Source: RGIG2206 sp045648425 (GTDB lineage: Bacteria > Bacillota > Clostridia > Oscillospirales > Acutalibacteraceae). Taken from it: a stretch of DNA of 21,776 bases. The DNA lies in assembly GCA_045648425.1 (NCBI GenBank), contig JAZRNV010000043.1, forward strand, positions 1-21,776. Direction: 5' to 3'. The notes below the pieces were generated by a model. The model searched no databases, had not been told where the DNA came from, and saw only the letters and a list, made by a program, of their open reading frames with translations. Of the stretch, positions 1 through 6,891 are shown in pieces; the stretch's first letter is position 1; every line of letters starts with the position of its first letter. The position numbers and the translations under genes are program-made.

Positions 1-1
1 C

Positions 2-2911
2 TATACCGTTGAAGAATTGGAGTATGGCAAATATCTTGTCACCCTTATCGTTGACCAAGAATTTCTTGCCGCCGATGACACCGCCTATCCTGTTGTTGTG
101 GACCCCACGGTTGAAACTGTCAGTCGAGTTGACGAAAGTCAGCGTTTTAAGGCGTCTACCTATTACAGTAACGGTACTACCGCTGAAGACGAGTGCAAAA
201 TAGTTTACAACGAATCTGGCTCTGCGGTTACCCATTTGCAAATGCTTAATATGACTGCATTTGCTCACATCAATCCCAAAGAGATAACCGACGTAACCTT
301 AAATCTCAGCTTCTCCGGTTTCAGCACAGAAGGAATGGGTTATATTTACGCCAACGCATATAACTTTGATGGCGAGCCAAGCATGAACGACCCCGATTTG
401 ACTTGGGCCGAGGTATCACCCAGATGCACCGCACAAACTGAAAGCGTGGCACAAGTGGGCAGCCAAAGCCAAATTCATATAAAAGATATATTCAGAGAGT
501 GGTTGACGGCCTATACAAAATATTACAGCCGCGAAAACACCATATCCCCCGAGGATGGCCTTTTCCTTTACTCTTTGACCCCAATGGATGCAACTATGTG
601 GTCACCCGGTTCAGATAATGCACCTTCGGTTGCAGTCAGCTATACCGTTGGTAACACCTTGCTTGATTCAGGTTATTATTACATCCAATCGGGCTATTAT
701 TACGACGATGCACGTTATATGACTGCAACGAGCAACGGAGCCGTTTTGGGCGACCGCAATTACGATGACCCCAATCAGATATGGTACGTTCAACGGGTTG
801 ACGAGCTTTACGGTTTGGGAGAAACAGGCATGTATTATATTTACAGTGTTGGTTCGTATAAGGATTATCTGAAAAGCACAGACCCAAACACTATTGCATG
901 GCGTGGCGCTAACGATACCCCTGCAGGACTGGAAAATGAAACTGCATTTTATATAGTCGACCAGGATAACGGCTATCGTCGCATTGTGACAAGCGATAAC
1001 CGGGCCGTTTCGGTCAAAAACTACAACAAGGCCAACGGCGCACAGATAATCCACGACAAGGTTAAAGGCTTGGATAATCAGCGTTGGAAGTTTGAGCCTG
1101 CAAATTATGGTGTTTTCCCAAACGGTGAAACAGCCATAAGCGGAGTTGTTGGTGAAAACGTATCATTTGAATATTCAATTGTACCTACTAACGGTATTTG
1201 TACCGTAAGGGCAGTTGACGAGCAAGTGGCAGAGGTTGTATCTTCTAATGACAGAAAAGCTTATGTAAAATGTCTGTCCGTTGGATCTACCGACGTTATT
1301 GTTTCATTTTCTGTTCCCAACAACGTTACCGGTAAGGATGAGCGTTATTCTTGCACTTGGCGGTTGAATGTTGAACTTCAAACTGTTACCTTTACCAAAA
1401 GCAAAATATGGTTAATGAAAGGACAGAGTTTCTTATTAGAGACAAAAACCAATTTAGAAGGGTTAGCGGTTAGTTTTTCGGAACAAGATTCTTCGATTGT
1501 AACCGTTGACAATGACGGAAGAGTAACTGCAGTCGGTTTGGGAGTTACAACCGTAATGGCAACGGTGCAGTTTGGCGTGCCTCAGACTTGTGTGGTAGAG
1601 GTTGTTGCTGCCGATAGCGATTACGACGGAATGTTGGATTCTGTGGATAGCAATCCTAATTCAAACATAGTAACGGGGGCCTTTGAAAGTGACAACTGCA
1701 CTACTCAGTTAGAGTACAAAATGGATTTTAGAAGTTTTTTTAAGTCTAACACAATGTATTACGAAGGGTTGAGTCAAACATCTATTATCCTTTCCTCTTT
1801 AGCATATGGCGGTGAAAACAACAAATTTGGAGGAAAGAAAATAACCGCTTTTATGAACGACAAGTTAGGTTTGGAGTCTGTTGAAAATATACCATTGGAT
1901 GACAACAAATATATAAATTATACTGATCACCTATCACAAGTGTATTTTGGAACAAAAATAGTTACATATAATGGCGAACAAAAAAGAATTGTTTGTGTTG
2001 TTGTACGTGGTACAAACAGTTCACTTGAAGAATGGTCAAGCAACTTTGATATAGGTAATACCAATGAGTTTGCTTTAAACAGTGGCTGGCACAATCCAGA
2101 TAACCATATGGGCTTTGATATAGCCACCAATAGAATTTACAGCATATTGAAAACTTATATTAAGCAAAACGTTACCGACACAAGCATCGAAAATGTTTTT
2201 TGGATTACAGGTCACTCCCGTGGAGCTGCTATTGCAAACATTCTTTCTGCAAGATTGGTTGATGATAACGAAAAAGTTTATGCATATACTTTTGCTTCGC
2301 CAAACACCACAACTGCGACTAATGCAGATGCAATAAGATATGACTGTATTTTAAACATCGTTAACGAGGACGATTTTGTACCGTATCTTCCTATGAATGA
2401 ATGGGGATTTTTAAGATATGGACGTACTGCTGTTGTAAGTATTGAAAACAACTATTCGCAAGAATGGTCTAATCTGCTTCAAACCACATATAATTCAAAT
2501 GTTTCACAACTAAAAAATACGGTTGCAATACTATCGACAATAGCCACGGATCGTAACAATTGTTATGAATATAGAGAAGATAGTGAAGGATACGTCGGGT
2601 TTAGTAAACGTGTAGAGATAACTGAATATGAAAAATTGGTAGTAGTATCTGAATTTCAATTAGGAGGATTAGTGTATGTTGAAACATACTGTGTGTATCA
2701 ACAGCCAATGTATCTTATGCAGTGTTTGGCCAAAGGTATGGCTGGCGGAACGGTGGATAAATTAGTAAATGTAGCTATAAACCCCTTCGCACCGTATCTT
2801 ATGGATGCAAAAAATAGTATTGTTAGCATTAGAAATTACATTGAACACCCACATTATTGCGAATCTTACATCGTATTATCCAAAAAACTATCTGGTTTAG
2901 AGTTTAAATGA
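2..2911 (+). CDS. Large secreted multidomain protein with C-terminal class 3 lipase (5' truncated)
   Basis: The frame is open from the first bases, so the N-terminus, including any signal peptide, lies outside the window. Numbering residues from the in-frame TTG at 17, the order is: a DNRLRE-like region with a YPVVVDPT motif (about 23-210), a ricin-like beta-trefoil region rich in Tyr with a closing NQRWKFE (about 214-362), two Ig-like/BIG2-like domains (about 363-452 and 453-531), a calcium-binding TSP3-like repeat DSDYDGMLDSVDSNP (533-547), and a class 3 lipase fold (about 560-960). The lipase has the nucleophile elbow GHSRG (Ser734), a likely acid in NEDDFVP (Asp786) and a likely His946 in HPHYCESY, so the triad looks complete. 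The family hydrolyses acyl esters of glycerides or phospholipids; the substrate here is unknown. DNA becomes visibly AT-richer in the lipase half. It is followed within a few bases by a membrane protein gene. The domains are recognised by eye, the lipase most securely. Confidence 0.85.
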   Translation, partial: YTVEELEYGKYLVTLIVDQEFLAADDTAYPVVVDPTVETVSRVDESQRFKASTYYSNGTTAEDECKIVYNESGSAVTHLQMLNMTAFAHINPKEITDVTLNLSFSGFSTEGMGYIYANAYNFDGEPSMNDPDLTWAEVSPRCTAQTESVAQVGSQSQIHIKDIFREWLTAYTKYYSRENTISPEDGLFLYSLTPMDATMWSPGSDNAPSVAVSYTVGNTLLDSGYYYIQSGYYYDDARYMTATSNGAVLGDRNYDDPNQIWYVQRVDELYGLGETGMYYIYSVGSYKDYLKSTDPNTIAWRGANDTPAGLENETAFYIVDQDNGYRRIVTSDNRAVSVKNYNKANGAQIIHDKVKGLDNQRWKFEPANYGVFPNGETAISGVVGENVSFEYSIVPTNGICTVRAVDEQVAEVVSSNDRKAYVKCLSVGSTDVIVSFSVPNNVTGKDERYSCTWRLNVELQTVTFTKSKIWLMKGQSFLLETKTNLEGLAVSFSEQDSSIVTVDNDGRVTAVGLGVTTVMATVQFGVPQTCVVEVVAADSDYDGMLDSVDSNPNSNIVTGAFESDNCTTQLEYKMDFRSFFKSNTMYYEGLSQTSIILSSLAYGGENNKFGGKKITAFMNDKLGLESVENIPLDDNKYINYTDHLSQVYFGTKIVTYNGEQKRIVCVVVRGTNSSLEEWSSNFDIGNTNEFALNSGWHNPDNHMGFDIATNRIYSILKTYIKQNVTDTSIENVFWITGHSRGAAIANILSARLVDDNEKVYAYTFASPNTTTATNADAIRYDCILNIVNEDDFVPYLPMNEWGFLRYGRTAVVSIENNYSQEWSNLLQTTYNSNVSQLKNTVAILSTIATDRNNCYEYREDSEGYVGFSKRVEITEYEKLVVVSEFQLGGLVYVETYCVYQQPMYLMQCLAKGMAGGTVDKLVNVAINPFAPYLMDAKNSIVSIRNYIEHPHYCESYIVLSKKLSGLEFK

Positions 2912-2964
2912 GGTGAGCTTTTATCAACAACGCTAAAAAATTCGAAGAAGCGAAAAAGTATATT

Positions 2965-3777
2965 TTGTCTGGTACAGTAATGATAATGCCTTGCATAGTT
3001 TATTCGTTGCGAGTAGCAATGACACTATCTGACTTATGGCTTTCAAAACTATCTGTCGTCTGTGGTGTTTTGATGTACTTTTTTGTTGTTGCATATGCTG
3101 ATAAAATTAAGCATTGGTTGATAAGCGGTGGTGCAATTACAGTTGTTTTGGCAAGTCTTAAACTTTTTGGTGTCGCGGATATAACGGTTGTTCACTTTGC
3201 CAAAGCTACCATGAAGTTTGGTTTTGGCATTGTTACTGATGAGTTTTTTTGTGACAAACAACCTAATATATTTTTATTCTTGCTTCTTTGGTTTTCAACA
3301 AATATGCTTTTTGCTTTAACATGCATTTGTATTTATAAGATTGTTTCGATAGGTATAAACGATACATATAATAAAAACATAACAGGTATGTTTTTTAAAA
3401 AAAGTATAGCGTTGTATATTGTTTTGCTATTGGTAGTTTCTTTGATTTTTACCGTTATTGGTTATATTGATGATACCGTTCAACAAAACAAGCAAGTAGG
3501 TGTTTGGAGCTTTTTATACAGCGTAATACTTGCGCTGTTCGGATTGATTTCGATAAGCGGAACGTATGTATCGGATTGGTCAAGTCGCGTAAAAAACCAA
3601 GTTGGCTTTAACATAACCGCGGTATGGTTTATTATTGCAATCACTATTGTTATGATTCTATGGTATACTTTTGTAAAAAGAAAAAATTATCAAGCGATGT
3701 GTGTTGTTAAACGTATTGTAACAATACTGTTAATATGCACTTATACAATTTGTTTTGTGGGTATAATTCTTGGATGA
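2965..3777 (+). CDS. Polytopic membrane protein of unknown function, possible partner of the upstream lipase
   Basis: I do not recognise the family. The product (270 residues from TTG 2965) is almost wholly hydrophobic, with about seven or eight membrane segments near residues 4-20, 27-45, 50-70, 101-128, 147-168, 181-199, 216-237 and 248-269. There is no catalytic motif and no lipobox. The start is uncertain. The strongest Shine-Dalgarno match, AGGTGA at 2911-2916, overlaps the stop of the upstream gene and points to an ATC at 2923, which is in frame and would add INNAKKFEEAKKYI. An in-frame TGA at 2914 prevents any further extension. TTG 2965 and ATG 2980 are the conventional choices. The gene is very AT-rich, unlike the arginine genes that follow. 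Tight linkage to a secreted lipase suggests co-expression. An immunity or export-accessory role is inference only. Confidence 0.7.
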   Translation: MSGTVMIMPCIVYSLRVAMTLSDLWLSKLSVVCGVLMYFFVVAYADKIKHWLISGGAITVVLASLKLFGVADITVVHFAKATMKFGFGIVTDEFFCDKQPNIFLFLLLWFSTNMLFALTCICIYKIVSIGINDTYNKNITGMFFKKSIALYIVLLLVVSLIFTVIGYIDDTVQQNKQVGVWSFLYSVILALFGLISISGTYVSDWSSRVKNQVGFNITAVWFIIAITIVMILWYTFVKRKNYQAMCVVKRIVTILLICTYTICFVGIILG

Positions 3778-3886
3778 TTTAAATGAAATTAGCAATGTTG
3801 TTATAGTTCCGTTTTTATAATATTGATTGTTGTTAAAAAAGCAAAAGTCATAACGCCTTCACCCGACCAACCCCAACAATAACGTA

Positions 3887-3916
3887 AAAACCGCAGTTCG
3901 TTTGAACTGCGGTTTT
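3887..3916. terminator. Intrinsic terminator (bidirectional) after the membrane protein gene
   Basis: There is a perfect stem, AAAACCGCAGTTC (3887-3899) against GAACTGCGGTTTT (3904-3916), with a 4-base loop. A-rich and T-rich ends allow termination in either direction. It lies about 110 bases after the membrane protein stop and before the argG promoter, so it separates the two transcription units. Confidence 0.8.
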
Positions 3917-4009
3917 GCTATTGGTTATGCCAAACTTACTATTGATTTTTTTAAAGAATAAGAGTATCATTAAAGAGGTTATTTGCTTTTTATGTATATT
4001 TTGCTGTGA

Positions 4010-4060
4010 TTATGCAATAAAAATGCATAAAAGCCGTATAAAATGGATAAATATACGCAA
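4010..4060. promoter_or_regulatory. Candidate arginine-repressor (ArgR/AhrC) operator region
   Basis: Inverted repeat TTATGCA (4010-4016), 7 bases, TGCATAA (4024-4030). The half ATAAAAATGCATA resembles an ARG box, but the spacing is one base longer than the usual 18-bp box. A second imperfect match (TGGAT, AT-rich centre, ATACGCA) lies at about 4044-4059. Both sit just upstream of the argG -35 element, where an arginine operator would be expected. The assignment rests on position and partial match, so it is tentative. Confidence 0.35.
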
Positions 4061-4065
4061 ACACC

Positions 4066-4093
4066 TTGACAAACGGGGTTATATGTGTATAAT
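4066..4093 (+). promoter_or_regulatory. argG promoter, sigma-A type
   Basis: A perfect -35 TTGACA (4066-4071) and a perfect -10 TATAAT (4088-4093) are separated by 16 bases. The start of transcription would be about 4100, leaving a leader of about 35 bases before the argG ATG at 4136. Confidence 0.85.
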
Positions 4094-4135
4094 AATACAG
4101 TGTTAAATGAATTTCTATTCACGGAGGTCATAAAT

Positions 4136-5356
4136 ATGAAAAAGGAAGACATCAAAAAGGTAGTTCTTGCCTACTCGGGAGGATTGGACACATCAATCAT
4201 CATCCCCTGGCTCAAAGAGAATTACAACAACTGCGAGGTTATTGCAGTTTCAGGCAACGTCGGCCAGGCAGACGAGCTTGAGGGCCTTGAAGAAAAGGCC
4301 ATCAAAACCGGCGCAAGCAAGCTTTACGTGCTTGACTTGACCGAAGAATATGTTGATGAGTACATCATCCCCACAATGAAGGCAGGCGCAGTATACGAAG
4401 AGTATTTGCTTGGTACCAGCCACGCCCGTCCTTGCATTGCAAAGGGTCTTGTAGAGATTGCTATTAAAGAGGGCGCAGATGCTATCTGCCACGGTTGCAC
4501 CGGTAAGGGCAACGACCAGGTTCGTTTTGAGCTGGCCATCAAGCACTTTGCTCCCGAAATGCCCATCATCGCTCCTTGGCGTGAGTGGGATATTAAATCT
4601 CGCGACGAAGAGATCGAGTATGCTGAGGCACACGATATTCCTCTTAAGATAAACCGCGAAACCAACTATTCAAAGGATAAGAATTTGTGGCATCTGTCCC
4701 ACGAGGGTATGGACCTTGAAGATACAGGCAACGAGCCCATGTATGAAAAAGAGGGCTTCCTTGAAATGGGTGTATCTCCTATCACTGCCCCCGACAAGCC
4801 CACCTATGTAACCATCGACTTTGAGCAGGGTGTGCCCGTTGCTCTCGACGGTGAGAAGATGACCGCAAAGAACATCATTCTTAAGCTTAACGAGCTTGGC
4901 GGCGCTAACGGTATCGGTATTATTGATATTGTAGAAAACCGTCTTGTTGGTATGAAGTGCCGTGGCGTTTACGAAACTCCCGGCGGTACCATCCTTTACA
5001 AGGCACACACTGTGCTGGAGTCTATCTGTCTTGATAAGATGACCATGCACGAAAAGCAAAAGCTTTCAATCACCTTTGCAGAGCTTGTATATAACGGCCA
5101 GTGGTTCACTCCTCTTCGCGAGGCACTGTCTGCCTTTGTTGACAAAACTCAGGAAAAGGTTACCGGTAAGGTTCGCCTTAAGCTCTACAAGGGCAATATG
5201 ATTAACGCAGGCGTATGGAGCCCCTATTCACTTTACAGCGAAGAGATTGCTACCTTCGGCGAAAGTGACTATGACCAGCGCGATTCCGCCGGCTTTATCA
5301 ACCTTTACGGTCTGCCCATCAAGGTTCAGGCAATGGTTGACAAAAACAACAAATAA
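4136..5356 (+). CDS. argG: Argininosuccinate synthase
   Basis: It ligates citrulline and aspartate with ATP to give argininosuccinate, the penultimate step of arginine synthesis, in the cytoplasm. The protein is 406 residues, the normal family length. The N-terminal PP-loop AYSGGLDTS (residues 12-20) binds ATP, and the motif GCTGKGNDQVRFE (120-132) is characteristic of the family. The start is the ATG at 4136, 8 bases after the GGAGG at 4123-4127. An upstream in-frame ATG at 4085 overlaps the -10 element and cannot be the start. It forms an operon with argH, 15 bases downstream, under the promoter at 4066-4093 and possibly an arginine operator. No unusual residues were seen. Confidence 0.97.
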   Translation: MKKEDIKKVVLAYSGGLDTSIIIPWLKENYNNCEVIAVSGNVGQADELEGLEEKAIKTGASKLYVLDLTEEYVDEYIIPTMKAGAVYEEYLLGTSHARPCIAKGLVEIAIKEGADAICHGCTGKGNDQVRFELAIKHFAPEMPIIAPWREWDIKSRDEEIEYAEAHDIPLKINRETNYSKDKNLWHLSHEGMDLEDTGNEPMYEKEGFLEMGVSPITAPDKPTYVTIDFEQGVPVALDGEKMTAKNIILKLNELGGANGIGIIDIVENRLVGMKCRGVYETPGGTILYKAHTVLESICLDKMTMHEKQKLSITFAELVYNGQWFTPLREALSAFVDKTQEKVTGKVRLKLYKGNMINAGVWSPYSLYSEEIATFGESDYDQRDSAGFINLYGLPIKVQAMVDKNNK

Positions 5357-5371
5357 TCAGGAGTTTTTATA

Positions 5372-6745
5372 ATGGCAAAAATGTGGGCAGGTCGCACTGA
5401 CGGTGCCACCGACAAATTGGCAGACGATTTTAATTCATCAATTCACTTTGACTGCCGTATGTATAAGCAGGATATTCAGGGCAGTATGGCTCATGCCGCA
5501 ATGCTGGCGGGCTGCAATATTATCTCGGCTGAGGATGCCGATACTCTTATTGCAGGCCTTGAGGGCATACTTGCTGATTTGGAAAGCGGCGCATTGCAGT
5601 TTGATATGCAATGTGAAGATATACATATGTTTGTTGAGCAGGTGCTTACCGAGCGAATTGGCGATGTGGGCAAAAAGCTCCACACAGCCCGTAGCCGTAA
5701 TGACCAGGTAGCCCTTGATATTCGTATGTATCTGCGTGACGAGGCAGAGCAAATTGTATCTTTGACTAAGGATGTAATTGCCGCTCTCACTGAGCAGGCA
5801 GAGCAAAACAAGGCCACCATTATGCCCGGCTACACCCATCTGCAAAGGGCACAGCCCATCACCTTCGGCCATCATATGATGGCTTATGCAATGATGCTGC
5901 TCAGAGATATTGACCGCATTTGCGACTGCAAAAAGCGTATGAATATTTCACCCATCGGCTGTTGCGCTTTGGCAGGCACAACCTATTCAACCGACCGCAG
6001 AGCAGAGGCCGCCGCCCTTGGCTTTGACGGCATCTGCCTTAACTCTCTTGACGGCGTGTCTGACAGAGATTTTTGTGTTGAGCTTATGAGCGCAATCGCA
6101 CTCTTGCAGATGCATATGTCAAGACTGTCGGAAGAGATTATTCTGTGGTCAAGCTGGGAGTTTAAGTTTGTTGAGCTCAGCGATGCCTTCACAACCGGCT
6201 CATCCATTATGCCCCAAAAGAAAAACCCCGATATGGCCGAGCTTATACGTGGCAAAACGGGCCGAATTTACGGCGATTTAATGTCTCTGCTGACAGCCCT
6301 CAAAGGTCTGCCCCTTGCTTATAATAAAGATATGCAAGAGGATAAAGAGTGCGTCTTTGATGCCGTTGACACCATCAAAATGTGCCTGGGCGTTATGAGC
6401 GGAATGCTCTCTACCATGACCGTTTGCGCCGACAATATGAAGCGCGCGGCACAGGGCGGCTTTATCAACGCCACCGACCTTGCCGACTACCTTGTTAAAA
6501 AGGGAATGCCCTTCAGAAGTGCATATAAAATCTCGGGTCAGCTTGTTGCCCGTTGCATTGCCGACAAAACCGTTCTTGAGGATTTGCCCCTTGAGGTTTA
6601 TAAAGAGTACAGCGATCTTTTCGACGCCGACCTTTATAACGAGATTGACCTTACCACCTGCGTCCAAAAGCGCATAAGTGAAGGCGGCACCTCCATCGGC
6701 TCGGTTGAAAAGCAGATTGAGTATGTAAAAGCACAATTAAATTAA
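5372..6745 (+). CDS. argH: Argininosuccinate lyase
   Basis: It cleaves argininosuccinate to arginine and fumarate, the last step of arginine synthesis. The product is 457 residues, typical for the fumarase/aspartase superfamily member. Conserved regions are TARSRNDQ (105-112), GYTHLQRAQP with the catalytic His (156), and the flexible signature loop GSSIMPQKKNPD (276-287) that carries the catalytic Ser. The start ATG at 5372 follows an AGGAG at 5359-5363. It is co-transcribed with argG and followed 9 bases after the stop by an intrinsic terminator. A fumarase alpha subunit is encoded further along (15281), but nothing links it to this operon. Confidence 0.97.
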   Translation: MAKMWAGRTDGATDKLADDFNSSIHFDCRMYKQDIQGSMAHAAMLAGCNIISAEDADTLIAGLEGILADLESGALQFDMQCEDIHMFVEQVLTERIGDVGKKLHTARSRNDQVALDIRMYLRDEAEQIVSLTKDVIAALTEQAEQNKATIMPGYTHLQRAQPITFGHHMMAYAMMLLRDIDRICDCKKRMNISPIGCCALAGTTYSTDRRAEAAALGFDGICLNSLDGVSDRDFCVELMSAIALLQMHMSRLSEEIILWSSWEFKFVELSDAFTTGSSIMPQKKNPDMAELIRGKTGRIYGDLMSLLTALKGLPLAYNKDMQEDKECVFDAVDTIKMCLGVMSGMLSTMTVCADNMKRAAQGGFINATDLADYLVKKGMPFRSAYKISGQLVARCIADKTVLEDLPLEVYKEYSDLFDADLYNEIDLTTCVQKRISEGGTSIGSVEKQIEYVKAQLN

Positions 6746-6754
6746 CCTTTGTAG

Positions 6755-6787
6755 GGGAGGGCTTCCACGCCCTCCCGTTATTTTTTT
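6755..6787 (+). terminator. Terminator of the argGH operon
   Basis: The stem GGGAGGGC (6755-6762) pairs with GCCCTCCC (6769-6776) around a TTCCAC loop, and a run of seven T follows at 6781-6787. The preceding GTAGGG and trailing CCCG resemble dispersed palindromic intergenic elements I associate with clostridial genomes. Only one copy is present here. Confidence 0.85.
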
Positions 6788-6832
6788 GCCAAAATATCAT
6801 CTGCCGCCTGCGCTTTTGGCTTGTTTTTTCTC

Positions 6833-6861
6833 TTGCCAAAAGATCGAAAATCCATTATACT
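6833..6861 (+). promoter_or_regulatory. Promoter of the YgiQ-type gene
   Basis: -35 TTGCCA (6833-6838) and -10 TATACT (6856-6861) with a 17-base spacer. Transcription would begin near 6868, about 24 bases before the GTG start. Confidence 0.65.
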
Positions 6862-6891
6862 GTTCATATATTAACGAGAGGAGTGAGCGCC

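Larger units (their letters stand above)
3778..4135. other. Intergenic region between the membrane protein and argG
   Basis: This stretch of about 360 bases holds no convincing gene. A short open frame at 3915-4106 lacks a ribosome-binding site and family features. What can be seen is a strong bidirectional hairpin near 3887-3916, an AT-rich stretch with dyad symmetry (4010-4030), and the argG promoter (4066-4093). It marks the border between the AT-rich accessory pair and the GC-richer biosynthetic genes. Confidence 0.7.

Noticed and set aside
3915..4106. Short open frame upstream of argG (63 codons)
   Set aside because: It crosses the argG promoter and candidate operator, has no ribosome-binding site, and its composition is that of AT-rich intergenic DNA.
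4085..4135. Upstream in-frame ATG giving argG 17 extra residues
   Set aside because: It overlaps the -10 element, and a strong ribosome-binding site precedes the ATG at 4136.
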